DNA of 5,660 nt, taken from contig CAIQMJ010000188.1 in the NCBI GenBank assembly GCA_903872875.1, positions 1 through 5,660 of the forward strand, in the 5' to 3' direction. The stretch comes from an uncultured Variovorax sp. (GTDB lineage: Bacteria > Pseudomonadota > Gammaproteobacteria > Burkholderiales > Burkholderiaceae_C). The translations under genes and the position numbers were made by a program. Below the pieces are notes generated by a model. The model was not told the origin of the DNA and made no database searches. It was given only the letters and a program-made list of their open reading frames with translations. Below, piece after piece: positions 1 to 4,902 of the stretch. Numbering within the stretch: the stretch's first letter is position 1; each line of letters starts with the position of its first letter.

Positions 1-129
1 CACGACCGGCCCGATCGCCGGCAGCAGCTTGTCCCACAGAGGCGGCTTGGGCGCGGCGGTCGCGGCGTTGGCCGCGGGCGGCGTCCAGGGCTTGGCGCCG
101 GCAGCCGGCGTGATGCTGGTGTCGGCCAT
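1..129 (-). CDS. ABC transporter permease, N-terminal 43 residues (cut by window edge)
   Basis: This is the beginning of a gene that runs off the left edge. The ATG is at 129-127 and the frame stays open for all 43 visible codons. The peptide starts MADTSITPAAG, is rich in Ala and Pro, and ends in WDKLLPAIGPVV, where a first membrane helix could begin. Such a Pro/Ala-rich cytoplasmic tail before helix 1 is common in SsuC/TauC-type permeases, but no diagnostic domain is visible. The call rests mainly on context: it starts two bases after the stop of an NMT1/SsuA-type binding protein, the usual place for the partner permease. An AAGGG ribosome-binding site (136-140) lies six bases upstream, inside the end of the binding-protein gene, so translation is probably coupled. 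Its role would be the inner-membrane channel for the same small substrate. The ATPase gene is expected further left, outside the window. Confidence 0.7.
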   Translation of the reverse strand, partial: MADTSITPAAGAKPWTPPAANAATAAPKPPLWDKLLPAIGPVV

Positions 130-131
130 GA

Positions 132-1154
132 TCAGCCCTTGTAGAGAAGACCGTCGACCAGCACCTTCTTCTCGAAGATGCCCTTGTCGGTGAACAGGTC
201 GTAGAACTTCTGGAAGTACGCGACGTCGCTCGGCTTGAACTCGTTGTAGAGCATGTACGAGGCCAGCGGCACTTCGGCGGTCAGCGCGCCTTCGATGGCG
301 GTGTAGCCCTTCATGTACTGGCGTGCATCGTCGGGCTGGCTGCGCACCAGCTCGACGCCGCGCGCATAGGCGGCGATGAATTTCTTCGTCGCCTCGGGGT
401 TCTTCTTGATGAACTCGGTCGTCAGGCTGGCGGCGCCGCCGTGCCATGGCGCCATCGGATCGCCCAGGATGTACTTGGCGACGACGCCGGCTTCGAGCAC
501 GCGCGTGGTGCCGTTCATGCGGCCGACGGTGCCGGTCGGCTCCAGCGTGTAGCAGGCGTCGACCTGGCCTGCCACGAGCGCGGCGACGTGCTGGCCGATC
601 GGCAGTTCGCTGACCGTCGCGCCGGTGGCGCCTGCGCGCTCCAGCATGGTCTTGGCGAGCGTCACGTTCTGGATGCCGGGGCCCGACGCGACCCTCTTGC
701 CCTTGAGGTCGGCCATCACCTTGAACGAGCTGTCCTTGGCGACGATGAACTCGTCGAGCACGAACTTCGCATTGCTCGGATTGGTGCAGAAGATCTTGAA
801 CAGCCCCGGCTGCGCGATCTCGCCGATCGCCAGGTTGGCCGAGCCGGTGCCGTTGGCGCTGCCGTCGGAACGGCCGGAGAGCATCGCTTCCATCACCTGC
901 TGGGCGCCGGCGAACTTGAGCGGTTCGACATCGAGGCCGGCCTCCTTGAAGTAGCCCTTGTCGACAGCCGCGAAGAAGGGCAGTCCGGCTGCGACCGGCC
1001 AGAAACCGATGCGGATCTTCGGTGTCGACTGGGCACGCACCAGCGCCGGCGCAGCCAGCACGGCGAGTCCGGCGGCGCCGGTCTGCAGCAGCTGGCGGCG
1101 CGACGGCCGCGCAGCCGCGTTCGCGCTCGGGAAGGTTTTTTCCTGGGTATCCAT
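132..1154 (-). CDS. ABC transporter substrate-binding protein, NMT1/SsuA/TauA type, Tat-exported
   Basis: This 340-residue periplasmic binding protein has the usual length for the NMT1/THI5-like group that serves nitrate, sulfonate, taurine, thiamine-precursor and urea/guanidine-linked ABC importers. Residues 18-23 (SRRQLL) form a twin-arginine motif, followed by an Ala/Leu-rich helix (about 25-37) and a likely signal peptidase site after VRA (41). The mature part opens with KIRIGFWPVAAGLPFFAA and DKGYFKEAGLDVE, the classic first lobe. A later stretch, AALVAGQVDACYTLEPTG (191-208), is the typical hinge-region segment in which these proteins sample occupancy. AGGAG (1162-1166) sits seven bases before the ATG and supports this start. 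It follows allophanate hydrolase and precedes a permease, so the ligand is probably a nitrogen compound whose breakdown passes through allophanate. The ligand cannot be read from the sequence. Sulfonate or nitrate specificity remains possible. Confidence 0.9.
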   Translation of the reverse strand: MDTQEKTFPSANAAARPSRRQLLQTGAAGLAVLAAPALVRAQSTPKIRIGFWPVAAGLPFFAAVDKGYFKEAGLDVEPLKFAGAQQVMEAMLSGRSDGSANGTGSANLAIGEIAQPGLFKIFCTNPSNAKFVLDEFIVAKDSSFKVMADLKGKRVASGPGIQNVTLAKTMLERAGATGATVSELPIGQHVAALVAGQVDACYTLEPTGTVGRMNGTTRVLEAGVVAKYILGDPMAPWHGGAASLTTEFIKKNPEATKKFIAAYARGVELVRSQPDDARQYMKGYTAIEGALTAEVPLASYMLYNEFKPSDVAYFQKFYDLFTDKGIFEKKVLVDGLLYKG

Positions 1155-1229
1155 GAAGCAACTCCTGTGTGTGATGTCGAAAGCGGAACTGAAGAAGACG
1201 GAAAGGCGAAAAGAAGGACGGCCGGCGAC
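1155..1229 (-). other. 75-nt pyrimidine-rich intercistronic leader between atzF and the binding-protein gene
   Basis: On the minus strand, the 48 bases from 1220 to 1173 consist almost only of C and T, with about 18 C and 6 G by my count. I see no terminator hairpin with a T-run and no clear sigma-70 or sigma-54 promoter, so the simplest reading is one transcript across both genes. A C-rich, G-poor, unstructured RNA stretch is the kind of sequence Rho loads on, so partial Rho-dependent attenuation is possible. That is inference. Confidence 0.4.
1162..1166 (-). promoter_or_regulatory. Ribosome-binding site of the substrate-binding protein gene
   Basis: AGGAG on the minus strand lies seven bases before the ATG at 1154. 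It is the strongest Shine-Dalgarno match in the operon, which suggests the binding protein is translated more strongly than the hydrolase (AGGA only). High expression of the binding component is usual for ABC importers. Confidence 0.75.
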
Positions 1230-2939
1230 TCAGGCGAGCGCGGCCTTGCGCGAAGCGATGTAGCGGCGCCAGCCGCCGTGGTGCGTGATGTCCTCGGCAC
1301 CTTCGAGCGCGAGCGATTCGCAGACGAAGCCCTGCACGCTGCTGCCGTCGGCCAGTGTCAGCGTGCCGATGCCCAGCGGCGCGGGGATCAGCGCGACGAA
1401 GGAGCCGTAGGCGGTGGCCGGCATCTCCCAGACCTCGACGATCAGCGACGCGCCACCCGCCGCCACGCGCACCATGCCGGGCTTGGGCGGCACGGTGCCG
1501 GGCAGTGCGTACAGGCGGTATTCGGGGGCGGTGAGCGTCTCGCGCAGCAGCACGGCGCCGCGCTCGGTCAGCTGGGTGTTGAGCGGCATGCCCGACAGGT
1601 GCGCGCCGACGACGGCGACCCGCAGCATGGCGATCGGCTCTGCCGGCTTCATCAGTGGCAACGCAGCAGGCGCCGGCAGCGGCTCGCCGGTGGCGCCCAG
1701 CGTCAACCCGCTCGCATGGTGGATGCGCTGGCCGAGTTCGGCCAACGGAAAGTCGCTCGCGCAAGGCCCGACCAGCGTCACGCCGAAAGGCAGCCCGTCC
1801 GCGCGCAGGCAGGTCGGCACCGAGATCGCGGCGTAGTCCAGCAGGTTCACGAAGTTGGTGTACGCGCCCAGGTTCTGGTTGAGCGCGACCGGGTCGGCCT
1901 GCATCTGCGCGATCGTGTAGCTGGCCGGTGCGGTCGGCACCACGAGCACATCGATGTGCGCCCACATCGGCGCCGCGCGCTGGCCGAGTGCGCGCAGGCG
2001 GGTCTGTGCATCGACGAAGTCCGCCGCGCTGTAGTCGCGGCCGCGCGCCAGGATGCTGCGCACCGGCTCGATCACCTGGTCCTCGTGCAGGTCGAAGAAG
2101 CCGCGCACGGCGGCATAGCGCTCGGCGACCAGCGCGCTTTCATAGAGCAGCGCTGCCGCCTCGGCCAGCGGCGCGTAGTCGATCGGCACCAGCTCGGCAC
2201 CCAGCGTCTCGAGCTGGTCGAGCGACTGCGCGAAGGCGGCCTCGGCCTGCGCATCGCCGAAGAAGTCGAGCCGGTTCGGCACGCCGACGCGTGGCTTGGC
2301 GGGCAACGGTGCGGTGGACAGTGCGAGCGTGCGCGAGTACGGGTCGCCCGCATCCGGCCCCATCGCCGCCTGCAGCACGCGCGCCGCGATGTCGACGGTG
2401 CGCGCGAAGATCGACACGCAGTCGACGCTCTGTGCGGCCGGCACCACGCCCCGCGCGCTGATGAGTCCCTTGGTCGGCTTGATGCCCACGATGTTGTTCA
2501 GCCCGGCCGGCACGCGGCCTGAACCGGCGGTGTCGGTGCCAAGTGAGAAGTCGACCGCGCCGGTCGCCACCGCCCAGGCGGAGCCCGAACTGGAACCGCC
2601 CGAGACATAGAACGGATCGAAACTGTTGGGCACCGGGCCGTAGGGGGAGCGCGTGCCGTTCAGGCCGCAGGCGAACTGGTCGAGATTGGTCTTGCCGACC
2701 AGTTCCGCACCGGCATCGAGCAGCCGCTGCACCACCTGCGCGTGGGCGCCGGCCTGGTAGGCGAAGGCCGGGCAGGCCGCGGTGGTGGGCACGCCCGCCA
2801 CGTCGATGTTGTCCTTGACCGCGAAGCGCAGGCCGGCCAGCGGACCGCCGCGCGCGGCGGCGTTCGCCAGAGGCGGGTCGATCTTCGTGATCCAGGCGGT
2901 CGAATCGCCGGGCGCGGCAGAGGTCGTTTCATGCACCAT
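1230..2939 (-). CDS. atzF: Allophanate hydrolase (EC 3.5.1.54)
   Basis: This cytoplasmic 569-residue enzyme hydrolyses allophanate (urea-1-carboxylate) to ammonia and CO2, the last step of ATP-dependent urea, guanidine, biuret and cyanuric acid breakdown. Residues 1 to about 420 are an amidase-signature domain. The Ser-cisSer-Lys triad is readable: Lys42 in FAVKDNIDVAG, cis-Ser116 in GGSSSGS, and nucleophile Ser140 in GTDTAGSGRVPA, with the family's usual 24-residue gap between the serines. Residues 437-569 form the AtzF-type C-terminal domain, recognised by VVGAHLSGMPLN, EYRLYALPGTVPPKPG, IPAPLGIGTL and the closing HHGGWRRY. That domain separates true allophanate hydrolases from generic amidases. 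The start at 2939 is chosen because AGGA lies nine bases before it and a sigma-54 promoter lies just upstream; the longer frame to 3092 would run through that promoter. The gene leads the operon with the ABC importer. I see no truncation or missing catalytic residue. Confidence 0.95.
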   Translation of the reverse strand: MVHETTSAAPGDSTAWITKIDPPLANAAARGGPLAGLRFAVKDNIDVAGVPTTAACPAFAYQAGAHAQVVQRLLDAGAELVGKTNLDQFACGLNGTRSPYGPVPNSFDPFYVSGGSSSGSAWAVATGAVDFSLGTDTAGSGRVPAGLNNIVGIKPTKGLISARGVVPAAQSVDCVSIFARTVDIAARVLQAAMGPDAGDPYSRTLALSTAPLPAKPRVGVPNRLDFFGDAQAEAAFAQSLDQLETLGAELVPIDYAPLAEAAALLYESALVAERYAAVRGFFDLHEDQVIEPVRSILARGRDYSAADFVDAQTRLRALGQRAAPMWAHIDVLVVPTAPASYTIAQMQADPVALNQNLGAYTNFVNLLDYAAISVPTCLRADGLPFGVTLVGPCASDFPLAELGQRIHHASGLTLGATGEPLPAPAALPLMKPAEPIAMLRVAVVGAHLSGMPLNTQLTERGAVLLRETLTAPEYRLYALPGTVPPKPGMVRVAAGGASLIVEVWEMPATAYGSFVALIPAPLGIGTLTLADGSSVQGFVCESLALEGAEDITHHGGWRRYIASRKAALA

Positions 2940-2948
2940 CGTCAAGCA

Positions 2949-2952
2949 TCCT
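2949..2952 (-). promoter_or_regulatory. Ribosome-binding site of atzF
   Basis: AGGA on the minus strand, nine bases before the ATG at 2939. It falls inside the short leader predicted from the sigma-54 promoter and, together with that promoter, decides the start codon in favour of 2939 over the in-frame upstream start at 3092. Confidence 0.6.
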
Positions 2953-2954
2953 GT

Positions 2955-2966
2955 CTTGTGTACAAG
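2955..2966. promoter_or_regulatory. Candidate operator dyad at the atzF transcription start
   Basis: CTTGT-GT-ACAAG has two perfect 5-bp arms around a 2-bp centre. TTGT-N2-ACAA is the shape of operators bound by many GntR-family repressors. The centre coincides with the start point (2961-2962) predicted from the sigma-54 promoter, so a bound protein would block initiation or escape. No regulator gene lies in the window, so the protein is unknown. A 12-bp dyad could be chance, but its exact placement makes it worth listing. Confidence 0.45.
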
Positions 2967-2972
2967 TTGAGA

Positions 2973-2988
2973 TGCAAGTGGCGTGCCA
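2973..2988 (-). promoter_or_regulatory. Sigma-54 (RpoN) -24/-12 promoter of the atzF operon
   Basis: Read on the minus strand, the sequence is TGGCACG-N4-TTGCA, preceded by C. This equals the RpoN consensus (YTGGCACG-N4-TTGCW) at every conserved base, with the required ten bases between GG and GC. Numbering GG as -25/-24 and GC as -13/-12 puts the start at about 2961-2962, giving a leader of about 22 nt that contains the AGGA site. RpoN promoters need an enhancer-binding activator. For a nitrogen-salvage operon NtrC is the natural candidate, though a dedicated activator is possible. Confidence 0.85.
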
Positions 2989-3074
2989 GCGGCAATGCAC
3001 CTCCAGCCGGACGTTGGGCACGCTCCACCCGGCATCGCCGCGTTCGCGCGGGGCGACATAGGCGAGCAAAAGGC

Positions 3075-3093
3075 AATGCAATTCACTCGCATT
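3075..3093. promoter_or_regulatory. Fur-box-like 19-bp dyad
   Basis: AATGCAATT-C-ACTCGCATT is a 9-1-9 inverted repeat with seven of nine arm positions paired. Against the canonical 19-bp Fur pattern (AATGATAAT-N-ATTATCATT) I count 12 of 18 matches, and the AATGC/GCATT ends are typical of proteobacterial Fur sites. It lies about 130 bp before the PepSY-type gene, a family often linked to iron and siderophore uptake, so iron repression of that gene is plausible. It also sits about 115-130 bp upstream of the atzF start, where sigma-54 enhancers bind, so an enhancer site for the other gene is the main alternative. Confidence 0.4.
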
Positions 3094-3128
3094 TACCATG
3101 CGGTGTTCCTTCGCCTTTCACCCCTCTC

Positions 3129-3164
3129 GCCGGCGCAGCGCGTGAACATGCGCGCTTCGCCGGC
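3129..3164. promoter_or_regulatory. Strong hairpin-forming inverted repeat in the PepSY-gene upstream region
   Basis: The arms are GCCGGCG (3129-3135) and AGCGCG (3137-3142), paired with CGCGCT (3151-3156) and CGCCGGC (3158-3164). This gives a 13-bp stem of almost only G-C pairs, one C/T mismatch and an 8-base TGAACATG loop. No T-run follows on either strand, so it does not look like a simple intrinsic terminator. If the plus transcript starts near the Fur-like site, this would be a 5' leader hairpin about 60 nt before the start codon. A transcriptional block insulating the divergent genes is also possible. Confidence 0.5.
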
Positions 3165-3170
3165 CACCCA

Positions 3171-3182
3171 CAGATGCATCTG
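3171..3182. promoter_or_regulatory. Perfect 12-bp palindrome, candidate operator
   Basis: CAGATGCATCTG equals its own reverse complement over all 12 bases. It starts seven bases after the large hairpin and ends 41 bases before the PepSY-type ATG, where a repressor site or a promoter-proximal element could lie. I cannot match it to a known regulator. Even-length perfect palindromes with no spacer form poor RNA hairpins, so a DNA-binding dimer is the likelier reader if it is functional. Confidence 0.35.
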
Positions 3183-3223
3183 CCCGCCCTGCTCCATTCC
3201 CCTCTGTCCCGGAACGCCAGCTG

Positions 3224-3988
3224 ATGGCCGCCGTTCCAACCTCGACTGCACCGTCGGCGCGCATCGCCACGCCGCATCCGCACCATCGCCGCGCCGCCTT
3301 CGTGCGCTGGGTCCGCAAGACGCACGGCTGGTTCGGCCTCTGGGGCGCGATCCTCGGGCTGACCTTCGGCTTCAGCGGCATCTGGCTGAACCACCGGGCG
3401 GTGCTCAAGCTGCCGCCGGTCGCGCAGGCGCGCGCCAACAGCCAGCTCGCACTGCCCGATCCAGCACCCGCGACGCCGGAGGCCATGGCCGCCTGGCTGC
3501 AAACGGCGCTCCAACTGGGCGGGCCGCCGAACAACACCCGCGTCGAAGCTGCCCGTCCCGTGGCCTGGACCGAGAAGGCGCCGGGTGGCAAGGCCGAGGC
3601 CGGCGCCCATGCGGCATCAGCCGAAGCAACGGGTGCGACGCCCACCGCAGCCGCGCCGCGCCTGATGCAGCCAGCGCGCTGGACCTTCAATTTCGGCGGC
3701 CCGCATGCGGCGGTCCAGGCGGAGTACTGGGCGGGGAACCGCTCGGTTGCGGTCACCACCACCAGCAACGGCTTCGTCGCGACGCTGACCAACATGCACA
3801 AGGGCACCGGCATGTCGGTGCCCTGGATCCTGCTGGTCGACACGCTGGCAGGCAGCCTGATCTTCCTGTCGATCTCGGGCGTGATCCTCTGGGTGCAGAC
3901 CAACCGGCGCCGCACGGTCGGCTTCAGCCTGCTCGGGCTGTCGGTGCTGGTCTATGCGGTGGTCGTGCTGATGCGCGTGCAGGGCTGA
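3224..3988 (+). CDS. PepSY-associated transmembrane protein
   Basis: This 254-residue inner-membrane protein has three predicted helices: about 37-56 (from WFGLWGAILGLTFGFSGIWL), 201-223 and 233-250. The features that place it in the PepSY-associated TM group are the RKTHGWFGLWGAILG entry with its His, the WLNHR end of helix 1, and the HKGTGMSVPWILLVDTLAG / SGVILW segment leading into helix 2. Between helices 1 and 2 lies a periplasmic domain (about 60-195). It contains an Ala/Gly/Thr-rich stretch (118-146) that looks like a disordered insertion. The function of this group is not settled; relatives are often found with TonB siderophore receptors and reductases, and no such gene is next to it here. 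The start at 3224 has only a weak GGA ten bases upstream. It stands alone, divergent from atzF and convergent with the M48 gene. A Fur-box-like dyad upstream hints at iron control. Confidence 0.85.
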   Translation: MAAVPTSTAPSARIATPHPHHRRAAFVRWVRKTHGWFGLWGAILGLTFGFSGIWLNHRAVLKLPPVAQARANSQLALPDPAPATPEAMAAWLQTALQLGGPPNNTRVEAARPVAWTEKAPGGKAEAGAHAASAEATGATPTAAAPRLMQPARWTFNFGGPHAAVQAEYWAGNRSVAVTTTSNGFVATLTNMHKGTGMSVPWILLVDTLAGSLIFLSISGVILWVQTNRRRTVGFSLLGLSVLVYAVVVLMRVQG

Positions 3989-4003
3989 GCCTGCGCAGAC
4001 GGC

Positions 4004-4027
4004 GAACGCGCCGCGGGTTCAGCGTTC
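4004..4027. terminator. Weak possible bidirectional terminator between convergent genes
   Basis: The 37-bp gap (3989-4025) separates two convergent genes. GAACGC (4004-4009) and GCGTTC (4022-4027) are exact inverted repeats with a 12-base loop, and a second pairing, GAAC with GTTC (4017-4020), competes. Neither has a T-run, and the right arm overlaps the stop codon of the M48 gene. This is the only candidate for ending both transcripts, and it is poor. Confidence 0.25.
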
Positions 4028-4865
4028 AGCGCTTGGCTTCGCGGTAGAGCCGCTCGACCTTCGGCACGTTGGCCTGCAGCGTGCGGATGCGGTCCGGTCC
4101 GCTCGGGTGGGTCGACAGGAAGCTCAACCCGCCCTGGTTCTTCGACGCCGCGGCCATCTTGGTCCAGAGCGACACGGCGGCACGCGGGTCGTAGCCGGCC
4201 CGGGCGGCAAGCTCCAGTCCGACCAGGTCGGCTTCGGATTCATCGCTGCGGCTGAACTGCAGCGAGATCAGCTGCGTGCCCGCGCGCGCCGCCATGTCGC
4301 CGACCTGGCCGAGCCCGAGCAACTGCGCCGTGATCGACAGCGCCACGCCGGTGCCCGCGTTCTTCGCCATCCGGGCGCGCGCATGTTCGCGCAGCGCATG
4401 CGCCATCTCGTGGCCCATGACCATGGCGACTTCGTCGTCGGTCAGCTTGAGCTGGTCGAGGATGCCGGTGAAGAACGCGATCTTGCCGCCCGGCATGCAG
4501 AAGGCATTGATCTGCTTGCTGCCGACCAGATTCACTTCCCACTTCCACTGGGCGGCGCGCGGATTCCATTGCGCGGCGAACGGAATGATCCGCTGCGCAA
4601 TGGCGCGCAGGCGCTGCAATTGCGCGTTGCCCGGCGGCGCCAGCGCGCCCTTCGCCTTGGCCTGCGACATCAATTCACCGTACTGCTGGGTGCCGGCCCG
4701 CTCGATGTTGTCGGCCGACACGAAGTTGCGCGCGACCGACGCGCGGCCGACGTCGACCTGCGCAAGAGCAGGCAGCGCCGCACTGCCGGCCGCCGCCAGC
4801 AGGAAGGCGCGGCGAGCCTGCCAGGGGCCGCCGCGGCGCACATCGGGTCCGCAGAGGAAACACAT
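4026..4865 (-). CDS. Exported M48-family zinc metallopeptidase (LoiP/BepA-like)
   Basis: This 279-residue protein is predicted to act in the periplasm in envelope protein quality control, by analogy with LoiP (YggG) and BepA. The zinc site is intact: HEMAH with His152, Glu153 and His156, and the ExEAD motif in SDESEADLVGLEL with Glu209 as likely third ligand. AGYDP (223-227) and HPSGPDRIRTLQ (253-264) are the usual family landmarks. Length and domain order match LoiP. Residues 18-36 (ARRAFLLAAAGSAALPALA) form a twin-arginine-like leader with no lipobox cysteine, so unlike E. coli LoiP it is probably soluble. Odd is MCFLC at the very start, a CxxC ahead of the leader. The ATG at 4865 is preferred over an in-frame GTG at 4910, which would overlap the divergent gene. 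No clear ribosome-binding site precedes 4865. The neighbours do not define its target. Confidence 0.88.
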   Translation of the reverse strand: MCFLCGPDVRRGGPWQARRAFLLAAAGSAALPALAQVDVGRASVARNFVSADNIERAGTQQYGELMSQAKAKGALAPPGNAQLQRLRAIAQRIIPFAAQWNPRAAQWKWEVNLVGSKQINAFCMPGGKIAFFTGILDQLKLTDDEVAMVMGHEMAHALREHARARMAKNAGTGVALSITAQLLGLGQVGDMAARAGTQLISLQFSRSDESEADLVGLELAARAGYDPRAAVSLWTKMAAASKNQGGLSFLSTHPSGPDRIRTLQANVPKVERLYREAKR

Positions 4866-4902
4866 GCGGGAATAATAAGCAGGCCGCCACGATTTGCCCC
4901 CA
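4866..4902. promoter_or_regulatory. Divergent promoter gap between the M48 and AmpG-like genes
   Basis: Only 37 bp separate the two start codons. The gap holds AATAATAAG (4871-4879), an A/T patch that stands out in this GC-rich region. It reads as a possible -10 element both ways: TATTAT on the minus strand (4872-4877) and TAATAA on the plus strand (4873-4878). No convincing -35 element accompanies either. On the minus strand, a start seven or so bases downstream would fall on or next to the M48 ATG, implying a leaderless or nearly leaderless message. Neither gene has a good Shine-Dalgarno site here. Confidence 0.35.

Noticed and set aside
441..2522. Open frame of 693 codons on the plus strand opposite the hydrolase and binding-protein genes
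   Set aside because: It spans two well-recognised minus-strand genes and the gap between them. The translation is Arg/Ala/His/Gly-rich with no domain, as expected from the mirror frame of GC-rich genes.
2940..3092. 51-codon upstream extension of allophanate hydrolase to the start at 3092
   Set aside because: It would place the sigma-54 promoter and its start point inside the coding region. The added peptide resembles no family member, and the ATG at 2939 has a ribosome-binding site.
2940..3120. Guanidine-I (ykkC) riboswitch upstream of atzF
   Set aside because: I looked because allophanate hydrolase and NMT1-type importers often sit behind one. I recognised none of its conserved segments on the minus strand, and the predicted leader of about 22 nt is too short to hold it.
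2983..4047. Open frame of 354 codons on the plus strand overlapping the PepSY gene
   Set aside because: It overlaps the recognisable PepSY-type protein in another frame and gives a low-complexity Arg/Ala/Gly-rich translation with no family features.
4104..4875. Several 70-200-codon frames overlapping the M48 gene on both strands
   Set aside because: All lie inside or opposite a gene with an intact HEMAH/ExEAD zinc site and give compositionally biased translations without recognisable domains.
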